Assembly: GCA_003116975.1 (NCBI GenBank)
Contig: BGKB01000073.1
Span: forward strand, 310,001-374,000
DNA: 64,000 bases
Source: Aurantiochytrium sp. KH105
Lineage: Eukaryota; Sar; Bigyra; Thraustochytrida; Thraustochytriidae
Reading direction: 5' to 3'
Shown here: positions 37,733 through 46,790 of the stretch, piece by piece
How the letters are laid out: each line of letters starts with the position of its first letter
Position numbering within the stretch: the stretch's first letter is position 1
Position numbers and translations under genes: made by a program
Notes under the pieces: generated by a model
Seen by the model: only the letters and a program-made list of their open reading frames with translations
What the model was told of the DNA's origin: nothing
The model's database searches: none

Positions 37733-39385
37733 TCAGTGCCGCTTGCGGAGGGTGATCGATGGCGTCGAGACGGTCACTGGTGCCTCGGAAGGATGGTCCT
37801 TGAGCGCCTCGCGCGTGCATTTGACGAGCGTCTGGACTGCGCGAGTGAGCTCGTCCTCGTCGTGCAGAGCAGTGATTGCAAAGCGAATGGACGGAGGAGG
37901 CAGGGGCGGGCGTTTGTTGCTGCCGACGACCTGCTTCACGGTGTCCGGGAGGATAATGTAGTTGGCAACGGTGGCCAAAACACCCTCCTCGCGCATCTTC
38001 TTGGTGATTGCGCGGAGCGTCTTCTCCTCAGCGCAACGCGTAGCCTCGTCGTAGTCAGCAGGGTCCTCCGCGAGCTGGTACTTGGGCGCGAGACGGACGT
38101 GAGCAAGTGCTGAAGATGGGTTGCTGACGGTAACAAGGTCACCATCAGCGAGCTTGCGCACGGCAGCGTGGAAAGTCTGTGCGTTCTTCTTCACGGCCGG
38201 AGCAAGCTTGGAGCGTGCCTCCGACGTAAGCAGCTTGATGGCCTGCGAAGCAACAGTCGAGACAAACGGAGGCGAACTTGCCGAGAAGCAGTAGCCAGCA
38301 CCACTGAGACGCTGGTGCTCGACCACCTCGCGAGAGCCGACACAGAAGCCGCCGACAGAGGCAAAGGTGGTGCTAAGAGACGAGACAAAGAGATCAATCT
38401 CGGACATTTCGATGCCAAAATGCTCGGCTACACCCTTGCCCGAGGCGCCAAAGACACCGATCGAGTGGCTCTCATCGAGAAACAGACGCCAGCGGTACTT
38501 GTTCTTGAGCCCAACAACCTCATCGAGGGGGCACACGTCGCCATAGTTGCGGTAGAGACCCTCGACTACGATGAAGCGGCGCTGCGGCTTGCGCTTAAGA
38601 CGGCGATCCTCCTCTTCCACCTTTTGCAGAACGCGTGCGAGGTCCTCCATGTCGTTGTGCTTGAAGAAGAGAACGCGGGAGCGCGAGAGGTTGACACCCG
38701 TGATAATGGCATCGTTGACCGCCTCGTCGACGACCAAAAGGTCGGAGCGGTTCGAGAAGGCAGGGATGGCGCTCGTGGCGGTCGAGTCGGCGTCAGAGTA
38801 CACGATGCAATCATCCGTGCCAAAGAAGTTGGCCAGGTCTTTCTCGAGAAAGACGTGCACATCGATGGAGCCGTAAAAGCCTCGCGGGCCGCAGGATCCG
38901 CAGCCATATTTGTTGAGGGCGTCTTCGGCAGCCTTGTGGATTTCCTTGCGCTGTCCAAATCCAAGAAAGTCCATGGTCGTAAGGTTCAACACCTCCTTGT
39001 CGACGCCGCTTACCTTGGTGTACTTGGACGGCTTGGTCTCGAGGAGAACAGAGTCCTCGAGCACCATGCGTGCGCCCTCGGTGAGGGGCGGGCACAGCGG
39101 CTCGGGCTCGTACTCGTTGAGGAGCTCCTGCGCTACGGCGGCCGGCAGGGTCTCCATCTTGCTCCGCTTCTTGCTGGGTCTCTGCAGCAGGATGTAGAGG
39201 ATGAGCAGAATGAGCGTCGTTTCCACAAGCAGATGTACCGGGTTCTCGCGCCACAGGTTGATCCACCACTTGAGGTACTCGTTGGCGCCGGGAATCTGCG
39301 CCAACATGCTCGTCACAAAGTGCGGCACATGGATGGACAACGTCAGGTCCTCTGCGCCCGGCTCGGCGGCGGAAGCGGCGCTCAT
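37733..39385 (-). CDS. SPTLC1: Serine palmitoyltransferase subunit 1 (LCB1)
   Basis: 550 residues from ATG 39385 (MSAASAAEPGAEDLTLSI). A single transmembrane segment near residues 48-66 (PVHLLVETTLILLILYILLQ) precedes the alpha-oxoamine synthase fold. Key segments are LTTMDFLGFG, YGCGSCGPRGFYGSIDVH, DEAVNDAIITGVNLSRS, LFLDESHSIGVFGASGKGV, SSLSTTFASVGGFCVGS and LSGAGYCFSASSPPF. The position of the PLP lysine carries no Lys (SSLSTTFAS), as is normal for LCB1, which pairs with the catalytic LCB2. The complex condenses serine with palmitoyl-CoA in the ER, the first step of sphingolipid synthesis. The Cys of CGSCGPRG corresponds to the residue mutated in human HSAN1. An ACGC repeat lies 23 bp upstream of the start. 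Confidence 0.95.
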   Translation of the reverse strand: MSAASAAEPGAEDLTLSIHVPHFVTSMLAQIPGANEYLKWWINLWRENPVHLLVETTLILLILYILLQRPSKKRSKMETLPAAVAQELLNEYEPEPLCPPLTEGARMVLEDSVLLETKPSKYTKVSGVDKEVLNLTTMDFLGFGQRKEIHKAAEDALNKYGCGSCGPRGFYGSIDVHVFLEKDLANFFGTDDCIVYSDADSTATSAIPAFSNRSDLLVVDEAVNDAIITGVNLSRSRVLFFKHNDMEDLARVLQKVEEEDRRLKRKPQRRFIVVEGLYRNYGDVCPLDEVVGLKNKYRWRLFLDESHSIGVFGASGKGVAEHFGIEMSEIDLFVSSLSTTFASVGGFCVGSREVVEHQRLSGAGYCFSASSPPFVSTVASQAIKLLTSEARSKLAPAVKKNAQTFHAAVRKLADGDLVTVSNPSSALAHVRLAPKYQLAEDPADYDEATRCAEEKTLRAITKKMREEGVLATVANYIILPDTVKQVVGSNKRPPLPPPSIRFAITALHDEDELTRAVQTLVKCTREALKDHPSEAPVTVSTPSITLRKRH

Positions 39386-39407
39386 CTTCGCGAGCAAGCA
39401 CGCTTCG

Positions 39408-39437
39408 CACGCACGCACGTACGCACGCACGCACGCA
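39408..39437 (+). repeat. (ACGC)n tetranucleotide repeat
   Basis: About seven units with a GTAC interruption, 23 bp upstream of the LCB1 start codon. Confidence 0.9.
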
Positions 39438-40203
39438 GGTCCGTACGTCCGCAGACCGGCTTGCGTTGCAGCTCTGCCGTCTGTTTCTGTCTCAAGGGCG
39501 GCGTCGCTCCGGCCGGCTAGGAGTACGTAAGCGCCTCGTAAGGTGCGCGTGCACCACGTGCCAGCGGGGCACCTCGCGCCTCCCGCGCCGTCCAGGCCGT
39601 CCGCAGCGGGGCCGCGGCAGTGGGCCGCGTGCGCTCCCGAGGGCGCGGCGGGCCGCGATGTGCTGCGATCCGCGCTGCTTCGCTCGCTCCGCCGGCGGTC
39701 TCGAGCGGCGGGCGCGGCGACGACGGAGACTCGGCCTTCGAGTTATGCGCTCTTCGGCGAAACACCGCCTTTCGGGAAATCTTGAGGGGACTCCGGATAA
39801 AGTTTTGGTTTACCCGGCAATGCTTTGTTCTGATAGACCAGTTTTCCGACATGGACCCTGCAGGGGGGGCTGCCCCGGCCTCTGGGCGTGTATCTCTGCA
39901 GTGGCGTGGTCTCTGGCGCCGTTCGAAGAGCGTCGCACAGCAGCCACTGGGAGCCGCTTTTGCGCTCATGTTCAACCCAGGGATCACTGCTCCGGCCGTC
40001 GCGGTACGGCTCTGGGTGTCAAAGATGGAGGAGCACGAGTCCAGCAGGGGGGGTGTCCCTGCGAGGCCTTGATTTGGGCCATAAAGCCTAACTGTCACTC
40101 GCGGCGCCGCCACTGCGCACAGAGAGAGAGAGAGAGAGGGTGAGAAAGATTTTTCTTTTTGCGGTTTGGCGGCGGGGATGCGCAGTGCGCGGGCGCTATA
40201 ACC

Positions 40204-40320
40204 CACTTGGCGAGCGGAAAGCCCCACTTGCGCGGCGCGTCACCAGCGCTTGGCCGGCGGCCGCGGCCGCGGCACAGTGGGCGCGGCGGGAGTCCGACTT
40301 GCGCGGGCCGCGCGCAAGTG
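40204..40320. promoter_or_regulatory. Cluster of CACTTGCGC-like motifs
   Basis: Four related sites lie in 117 bp: CACTTGG at 40204, CACTTGCGCGG at 40225, GACTTGCGCGG at 40296, and the inverted CGCGCAAGTG at 40311-40320. The last two form an inverted repeat around GGC. Placement in a divergent promoter suggests transcription-factor sites; this is inference from repetition only. Confidence 0.4.
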
Positions 40321-40746
40321 GAGCAAAAGCGAGCCACACAGAGGTTTGCGGCGGCGGAAGGCTCCCTCCCGCCCTCCCAAGCCCGCGGCAAAAAAGAGAG
40401 CAGCGCGAGCAACCAAATCCAAACTCGCGCGAGACGCGGCAGAGGCGGCGACGCACGCGCGCACGCGGGCAGAGGCGACGCGCGCGCGGCCGGCGGCGAG
40501 GACAGGCGCGGCGCGCGGGCTGCGGCGCGCGCGAGCGCCAGGAGGCCGCGCTCGGCTGGGTCGTGATCGACCCGCGGGATCGGGTGATCGATTGAATTGA
40601 GTGATCGATTGACGCGCCCGCGAGGTCGGTTGGTCTCGCCATACTACACTGCACTGCACTGCGCTGCGAGAGCAAAGCACGGCGGGAATCCAGGCCGCGC
40701 TCGAGCGCGGTCGCGGCGAGAGGTCGCGGGAGAGGAGGCAGCAAGC

Positions 40747-43700
40747 ATGGCCATGGACGACGCGAGCTCGGCGCTGATCGCGCGCCTGCTGCAGGAGGAC
40801 AACGAGTACGCGATGAATGCGATGGCCGGGTTCATGGACTCGAGCGAGTCCGAGGAAGACGACGGCGCCTACGTCGGGGGCAGGCGCAAGCGCAAGAAGA
40901 AGGGAGGCAAACGCGGCCAGGGCGGCAAGCGGCGCACGCTGGACGAGGACTACGAGCAGGCCAACGTCTCGGACGTTGCCGACGACGAAGAGGACGACTA
41001 CCTCAGCGACGACAGCGCCGGGGCCAAGCCACGCCGACGCGGACGTGGACGCAAGCAGTCGAGTGCTTCTTCCAGTAAAAAAGACGGCGAGAGGAAGCGT
41101 GCAGCCCCGCGCCGCTGGACCTCGACCGAGGAGACTCGCTTCGAAGAGGCCCTTGAGCTCTACGGCCGCGACTGGAAAAAGTGCGCCGCCCATCTCGACT
41201 CGGGACGCAAGCCCCGCGACATCGCTTCGCATGCGCAAAAGTACTTTATCAAGCTCTACAAGGATGACAAACCCTTACCGGACAAGGTGCGCGAGTCCGG
41301 AGAAGGGTACACCCTCTCAGGCAAACCGCTCGACCCAAACTCAGCCGCTGCGCGCGCCTATGGCGTCCACGGATCTCGCGGCCAACGCGCCTACCGGACC
41401 GAGGTTGCCAATGCCAAGCGGTCCGCCGCCGCGGAGAAGCGCAGGTCTGACTCGGTGTCTTCGCAGCAAAAGTCGAATGTAACCGAGACCGGCAAGCAGC
41501 AAGCCAAGGTCATCGCCGCTGATACTACCACCGCCCACAATGGTAATACGGAAAAGGAAAACCAGGCCAGTCAGTATCACGCAACAGAGCCAGCTGCGGT
41601 CAACTCCGCCGCTGTCTGCGCGTCCACCGGTCCTGAGCATCAGCACTCCAGTGCGTCGTCACACTTTTACGAGCATTCTCGTGAGCAGCTCGCGTCGAGT
41701 CCAGTCCTCGAATTCGGATCAAACGAAGCTGACATGGGTATGCACGTGCATGGCTCTAGCCTGCATGTTGACCACACTTCAGCAGCAGCAGCAGCAGTAA
41801 CTGCAGCATCGTCATCAAGAGCAGCAGGAGCAGCAGGCAGCGGCGGTAGCGTTGGCGTTTCGTCCCCTTCAGCTGCGTACGACCAGGCCGATCGTGACAT
41901 GGATGCAGCCTTTGCAGCAGAGTCCTCTGCGGGCCACGGACATCCAACCTTTGACGATGATGACGACCAGGGCGCACTGGGCCTCGCTACAGATTCTGTT
42001 GCTGCGCCTTTGCATACATCGGGAGACTCGCTGAATCGAGATGACGAGCCGAGAGCGCCCAGCCCACAGCAAGTCGAACACGAAGAACATTCTCATCGTT
42101 ATGAGGAGCAGTCGTCAAATCAGGCGGAAGCATCGCCTGATTGCCCTGCAACTGGGCGGAGTGGACGCGGCAGCAGCAATAGCTCGAGATCCGGAGCCCA
42201 GCCAGACATATCCGAGCCTGATGAGGCTTCTGATCCAGCTGACGTACCCGAACAAGGAGACGAGAGCAACGACGGCATCCATTATAATGTGGAAGGTCTC
42301 CCGGAGGGCTTTGACATTATGGATGAGACGGCTGATTTAAGTTCGCTGTCAGCACGTCAGCGCAACGATGTCCTCTTGGCCCGAATGAAGGCCAAGGGCA
42401 TCAAGCTCCGGCAAAAGGTCGACGGTTCAGGACCCCGCCGTCGCGACTACCAGAACAACGACAACAATGACGACGACGATGGCAATGGCAATGAGAGCGG
42501 CTGCGAAAACGATGCCGAACGCACCGGCGGTAAACTTGGTTCTGGCCCGAGCGCTGCCGAAAAACGCAAAATACGGGCCCAACGCAAGAAGCAAGAGGCG
42601 TGGGAAAAGCAGCAAGCAAAGCAACAACAAGTATACGGCGAGGACGGTAGAACAGAGTACTCGAGGAACCGTTCGCGTCGGCGGACGGCCACACGATTCA
42701 TTCAGGCCCCTTCGGAAGCTCTTGAATTTGTTCCCTTTTCTCAGTATGTAGGCCCTCCCGCAAGTGGGCCGCGATCGCAGCCGTTTCGCGTCACTGTTCA
42801 CTCGAGTGTGTACGCAACGGTGGATTTGCACGCCCACTTGTCCACGTCAGAAGTGATGGGCTTCCTTGCCGGTACCTTTGACGCTGCGAAACTAACCATC
42901 GAAATCAAGGGCGCCTACCCAGGTCGGTCCACCTTGGACGGTGCCACCGAGTGCGAAATGGATCCTATGACCGAGGTGGCGCTGCGCGACACGATCCAAA
43001 AGGACGGGCTGACCGTGGTTGGCTGGTATCATAGCCATCCGACCTTTGAGCCGGTACCCAGCCAATGCGACGTTGCGAACCAGGCCAACTACCAGGCGCT
43101 TTTCCGGGATGGTCCTTCGAATCTTGAGCCGTTTCTCGGACTCATCATGAGCCCTTACGATATGCGTCTCCCGCAAAGCAACAGATCGCAATTTTCGTGG
43201 TTTTATGTCGAATCGCCGACCCTAACCAAGACTGCCAAACGTGTGGAGGCGGACCTTGTTTGTGACGAGGCGCTGCCACCAGAGGCCCGCGAACGCATGC
43301 GTACGCTGGTAAAGGAAAAGGATCAGTCGAGCAGCGCTGCTGTTGATTTCTCCAAAACGTGGCGCAGTCTCCCCGGCCAGGCACCTTGCACGTTTGCAGA
43401 GAAGGTGCGACGTTCTCTTGCCTTTTGGCTGCCGCCGCTCGTGCATGGTCTTGTATCCGATGAGGCCCGCCGCTTGACCTCAAGCTCGAGTCCGGCTGCA
43501 TTAACGTCCTCGGCGTCTTCGCCCGAACCGGCGTCCTCATCATCTTCTTCTTCGTCGTCATCGTCCGCGCTGGACCCAGAGCAGAGTGAGGCGCGGCCCG
43601 AAGCTCTGATAGAAGGGACTCCTCAAGTCCCCAAGGAAGTTGCACCTCAAGTTCCTACGGAGGCGACGCCGCAAGTTCTTGCCGAGATAACGCCGCAGGG

Positions 43701-44025
43701 GGCTCCTCCTCACAGCAGCAGCGCCGAGGTGAAGCCTGCTACGGGTGACCCCACCACAGTGACTGATGCGCAAGGATTGGTTCGCCGACTTCCTGCAAGA
43801 GCCGCAGCTCGAGCCAAAGCGAAAGCAGCTGCCGAGGCCAAAGCCAAATTGGAGAAGGAAACTGAGACTAAGACTGAGACGGATCCAGCTCAACTGGATG
43901 TGACATTGCCAAAATCGCTTGGCCGAAACGATGTAGCGCCTGCCACGACGCCACCAGCTGAGCTACGCCCTCAGAGTGCAGCCGACGCACTTCTCGATGA
44001 CATCCTTGGCGGTCTTGTGAGCTAG
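40747..44025 (+). CDS. MYSM1-like SANT + JAMM/MPN histone deubiquitinase
   Basis: 1092 residues from ATG 40747 (MAMDDASSALIARLLQED). A SANT/Myb domain lies at about 118-170 (RRWTSTEETRFEEALELYGR, then DWKKCAAHL and DIASHAQKYF). A long low-complexity linker follows. The MPN domain (about 678-830) has a full JAMM zinc site: the upstream Glu in STSEVMGFLAG, then GWYHSHPTFEPVPSQCD, i.e. H-x-H-x7-S-x2-D. This architecture is that of MYSM1 (2A-DUB), which removes ubiquitin from histone H2A. No SWIRM domain can be seen between SANT and MPN, unlike animal MYSM1. After MPN come a poly-Ser stretch, four PQV-type repeats and a Lys/Ala-rich helix (AAARAKAKAAAEAKAKLEKE). It is predicted nuclear because of basic patches (RKRKKKGGKRGQGGKRR). 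Confidence 0.88.
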   Translation: MAMDDASSALIARLLQEDNEYAMNAMAGFMDSSESEEDDGAYVGGRRKRKKKGGKRGQGGKRRTLDEDYEQANVSDVADDEEDDYLSDDSAGAKPRRRGRGRKQSSASSSKKDGERKRAAPRRWTSTEETRFEEALELYGRDWKKCAAHLDSGRKPRDIASHAQKYFIKLYKDDKPLPDKVRESGEGYTLSGKPLDPNSAAARAYGVHGSRGQRAYRTEVANAKRSAAAEKRRSDSVSSQQKSNVTETGKQQAKVIAADTTTAHNGNTEKENQASQYHATEPAAVNSAAVCASTGPEHQHSSASSHFYEHSREQLASSPVLEFGSNEADMGMHVHGSSLHVDHTSAAAAAVTAASSSRAAGAAGSGGSVGVSSPSAAYDQADRDMDAAFAAESSAGHGHPTFDDDDDQGALGLATDSVAAPLHTSGDSLNRDDEPRAPSPQQVEHEEHSHRYEEQSSNQAEASPDCPATGRSGRGSSNSSRSGAQPDISEPDEASDPADVPEQGDESNDGIHYNVEGLPEGFDIMDETADLSSLSARQRNDVLLARMKAKGIKLRQKVDGSGPRRRDYQNNDNNDDDDGNGNESGCENDAERTGGKLGSGPSAAEKRKIRAQRKKQEAWEKQQAKQQQVYGEDGRTEYSRNRSRRRTATRFIQAPSEALEFVPFSQYVGPPASGPRSQPFRVTVHSSVYATVDLHAHLSTSEVMGFLAGTFDAAKLTIEIKGAYPGRSTLDGATECEMDPMTEVALRDTIQKDGLTVVGWYHSHPTFEPVPSQCDVANQANYQALFRDGPSNLEPFLGLIMSPYDMRLPQSNRSQFSWFYVESPTLTKTAKRVEADLVCDEALPPEARERMRTLVKEKDQSSSAAVDFSKTWRSLPGQAPCTFAEKVRRSLAFWLPPLVHGLVSDEARRLTSSSSPAALTSSASSPEPASSSSSSSSSSSALDPEQSEARPEALIEGTPQVPKEVAPQVPTEATPQVLAEITPQGAPPHSSSAEVKPATGDPTTVTDAQGLVRRLPARAAARAKAKAAAEAKAKLEKETETKTETDPAQLDVTLPKSLGRNDVAPATTPPAELRPQSAADALLDDILGGLVS

Positions 44026-44382
44026 ATTTTTACCCTCGTACTCACACAGACTTTTGCTGCAGTCTCTCAGCCAGCCAGTCGCGGCCAGTCAGCCAGCGAG
44101 CGAGACATCTAGCATGCATGTATGCAAATAAGCGCGCAAACAAGCATGCCAGCATGCCAGCATGCCAGCAAGCAAGCAAGCAAGGCCCTAAAAGAAGAGA
44201 CAAACTCAAGTTCCGCACACACATTTCTTCATCAATCGTTCATTCATTCATGCACACGTTCAACACTTGTGTACCCTGTAGTACTTTCGTTTTCCTTCAT
44301 TTTACTTTCATTGTTCTTTTCTCTTTTCTCTCTCATGACGTTTTACTTGAGTTCGGTTCGACCACCAATTCTTTTTACAAGA
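44026..44382. other. Convergent 3' region with CATGCCAG/CAAG repeats
   Basis: 357 bp between the ends of the MYSM1-like (+) and enoyl-CoA hydratase (-) genes. GCATGCCA and GCAA repeats lie at 44144-44185 and a TTCATT-rich stretch follows. No gene is visible. Confidence 0.6.
44144..44185 (+). repeat. (CATGCCAG)n then (CAAG)n repeats
   Basis: About three 8-bp units running into four 4-bp units. Confidence 0.88.
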
Positions 44383-45324
44383 TTACTTATCGTGAATATA
44401 ACCAGCCTTGAGTCCCTGAAAGTCCGGGTCGCGCTTTTCGACGTAGCTTGCGACGCCTTCCTTGCTGTCAGGATGTTTGAAGGACCGGGTCATGAGTTGG
44501 TCAGACTCATCATAAGATGTATCTTGGTCACGATCGAGGTGCTCGTACACCTGGCGCTTCATCGCCGCCATGGAGGCTGGCGAGCACATCTTGGCCATCT
44601 CGCGGGCATACTCAAGCGTGGCCTTCATGAGGGCGTCCTTGTCCTCGTAGACGCGAGTGACGAGGCCAAGGTCCTTGGCCTCATCGCCAAGAAACACGCG
44701 GGACGACAAGAGCACGTCGAGTGCATTGGAAACGCCGGCGATGCGGGGCAGCATGAAGGAGCTGCCGTGCTCGGCGACGAGACCACGCTTGGCAAAGGCC
44801 GAGGTAAACTTTGCGCCCTTGGTGGCAAAGCGTACGTCTGTGTGCATGGCCAGCACAAAGCCAAGGCCTGCAGCGGGGCCGTTGATGGCGGCAATGATGG
44901 GCTTGGGGATGCGCGTGGCCTGCGACTGCTGCAGGCTGCGGCGAGCGGTCATGCCGGCAGGCTGCCTGTCCTTGCTGCCAATCGTCTTGAGGAGCTCCAT
45001 CTCGGCGCCCGCGCAGAACGCGCGGCCTGCGCCCGTCACGACAATGACTCGAACGCGTTCATCGGCGGCGGCCTTGTCGAGCATGTCAAAGTACAGCGCC
45101 TGCATCTCGTTCGTCAGCGAGTTGAGCCGTGTCGGGCGGTTCAGGGTCAGCACGCAGACTCCACCATCAATGACCTGGTAGAGAATGACGTCCTTCTCTT
45201 GCTCAGCGGCGTCGGCGGCGCTCGACGTCGCGTTCGCCGACACTTGCTGGGACGCCATCTTCATCTCCGGGGCCAGATGCCGCCGCAGCATCTGCGCGCG
45301 GCGCGCCGAGCGCGAGGCGTCCAT
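44383..45324 (-). CDS. Enoyl-CoA hydratase/isomerase family protein
   Basis: 313 residues. The crotonase fold starts at about 45 (VCVLTLNRPTRLNSLTNEM). The oxyanion-hole segments are GAGRAFCAGAEMELL and NGPAAGLGFVLAMHTDVRFA. The catalytic segment FTSAFAKRGLVAEHGSSFML has one acidic residue (E of VAEHGSS), a form seen in the 'GLVPEGGSS' subgroup of hydratases and delta3,delta2-isomerases rather than in two-Glu mitochondrial hydratase. It would act in fatty acid or branched-chain acyl-CoA breakdown. The N-terminus (MDASRSARRAQMLRRHLAPE) is Arg-rich and may be a mitochondrial presequence. It ends in IHDK, with no type 1 peroxisomal signal. ATG 45324 is the first in frame. Confidence 0.9.
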   Translation of the reverse strand: MDASRSARRAQMLRRHLAPEMKMASQQVSANATSSAADAAEQEKDVILYQVIDGGVCVLTLNRPTRLNSLTNEMQALYFDMLDKAAADERVRVIVVTGAGRAFCAGAEMELLKTIGSKDRQPAGMTARRSLQQSQATRIPKPIIAAINGPAAGLGFVLAMHTDVRFATKGAKFTSAFAKRGLVAEHGSSFMLPRIAGVSNALDVLLSSRVFLGDEAKDLGLVTRVYEDKDALMKATLEYAREMAKMCSPASMAAMKRQVYEHLDRDQDTSYDESDQLMTRSFKHPDSKEGVASYVEKRDPDFQGLKAGYIHDK

Positions 45325-46232
45325 GATTCTTGCTGACGAGGGGCGCTTGCACGCCTCGAGTCCACGACCTGGTGGCGAAGCAGTTCGCGCCGCGGGACTT
45401 GGCTTTCTACGGCGAGCGATGCGGTTCTGCCGGGTCTCTTGCGGGCCGAGGATGTACTGCCACTGCTGCTACTTCTGCGAGCAGGGCGTAGTATGTATAC
45501 CAGGGCTGGCAGGCAGACCTAGGCAACAATCCGATCATGGCGCGAGGCCGAGTCCGACAGGCTGCCGAGCCAGATCGTGGCGGCGCCGCGTGCGACCTCG
45601 GGGGCCTCGGCGCGGCAGCGTCTCGGCGCCCGTGGCCCAGAACGCGGCTGACAGCGAGTGGAGACGGGGAATGGAGGGGACGATCGCGCAGGAATGAGAC
45701 ATCCCGTGCACCATGCGGCGACTCGGGAGTCCCGGGGGAGGACGGACAAAGGATTGGGATGAAAAATCACACGGTTGAACGGCAGCAACAGAGTGGTGAT
45801 AGTGATCTTATGACGATGATGATGCAAGAGAATGGAGGTAGGTGTCTGCGTGTAGTTACTGTTAGTGTAGAGTGAGAGAAAGAGTGACAAGTACAATGAA
45901 GAAGAAGAAGATGATGATGCAGGAGAGCAGGGATCATCATGGGCAAGGGAACAATACGTTGAGAGACGCACAGAGAGAAATGACCAGCAGAATGGTGATA
46001 TTGATGATGATGATAATGACGAGGACGAGGACGCAAGCAAGTACGTTCGCCGTGAGGGACTCAGGCTTGCTGGCTGGCTGGCGGGCTGACCAGCGAGCCA
46101 GCTAGCTGCCCGAATGATTGCTTGCTCCATAATTATTGCTCACGCTTGAGCGAGGATCTCAAGACGATCAGAATGCTGGCCGTAGCAAAAGAATGCAAAG
46201 TTCAAGAAGTCAGGAAAAAAGAAAGAGAAAGG
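45325..46232. other. Spacer between two minus-strand genes
   Basis: 908 bp with short GAT/ATG and GGCT runs. A minus-strand frame of 203 codons (45519-46130) is almost all Ser, Leu, His and Thr and is judged noncoding. Confidence 0.55.
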
Positions 46233-46790
46233 CTAGTCCTCGTAAAGCGGGTCGCAGCGCTTTTCTTTGCAAGCAAGAAGCTTGCCACGACACTTTTCCA
46301 TGGAGCAGTCGGCCATGGCGCGTAATAGATAGTCCTCGTAGCACTTGGTGTAGGCCTCGGACTCTACGGCTTTGGAGGACTGGCAGCCAGTTACGCAGCG
46401 ATGCCACTCCTTGATTTTGGCAGGATTCGTGATCGTGTCGGGCGCTTTGCGGCCCTGAGGAATCTCAGAGACTTCGGGTGCGTCGTCACCCTTGACACGA
46501 CGCTGCATCTCGAGCGTTGAGCCCTTCATGCCAAGCGCACTGGCTTCGCATTGTGTCTGGCAGTACTCTGCATGCTTTTTGAACTCTTCGGTGGCAATCG
46601 GCCCGCAAGCCGTTCTCGCTCCCTTGAGGAAATGCTTGCGCGCGCACGGGCCGTTTGCAGAAATGCATTTGCTCACCTCGGTAAAGCAGCGACTCGCGGT
46701 CTTGAAGCACGCCTCGCCTCGCTCCTGCTCCTTGCCCTCCGGCAGCGAGGCGACCATGCGGTCCTGCACCGCGCGTGAATACTTGTCCAT
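46233..46790 (-). CDS. Small 14-cysteine protein of unknown function
   Basis: 185 residues that I do not recognise. It carries 14 Cys at residues 28, 35, 42, 49, 62, 77, 81, 132, 136, 150, 162, 167, 174 and 179. The first four are spaced exactly seven apart (helical heptad). Two C-x3-C pairs (CQTQC, CVTGC) and two C-x4-C pairs follow. The composition is otherwise charged and helical (EKCRGKLLACKEKRCD), with no signal peptide or transmembrane segment. A disulphide-bonded helical protein of the mitochondrial intermembrane space (CHCH or small-TIM style, imported by Mia40) would fit, as would a metal-binding cytosolic protein. Neither is proven. Base composition and codon use look like the neighbours. 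The ATG at 46790 is the first in frame and precedes all Cys. Confidence 0.72.
   Translation of the reverse strand: MDKYSRAVQDRMVASLPEGKEQERGEACFKTASRCFTEVSKCISANGPCARKHFLKGARTACGPIATEEFKKHAEYCQTQCEASALGMKGSTLEMQRRVKGDDAPEVSEIPQGRKAPDTITNPAKIKEWHRCVTGCQSSKAVESEAYTKCYEDYLLRAMADCSMEKCRGKLLACKEKRCDPLYED

Larger units (their letters stand above)
39386..40746. other. Divergent intergenic region LCB1 / MYSM1-like
   Basis: 1.36 kb. It holds ACGC repeats next to LCB1, a middle block of unexplained, less GC-biased sequence (about 39780-40095), an AG repeat (40121-40138) and a cluster of CACTTGCGC-type motifs (40204-40320). A minus-strand frame of 236 codons spans 39517-40227 but has no recognisable domain. 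Confidence 0.55.

Noticed and set aside
37733-39385. Missing PLP lysine in serine palmitoyltransferase subunit taken as a broken gene
   Set aside because: Absence of the lysine is the normal state of the LCB1 subunit.
39517-40227. 236-codon minus-strand frame upstream of LCB1
   Set aside because: Pro/Arg/Ala-rich with no recognisable motif and overlapping the promoter region; kept only as an unexplained block in the findings.
45519-46130. 203-codon minus-strand frame
   Set aside because: Ser/Leu/Thr/His low complexity from GAT, CATC and AGA repeats; no domain.
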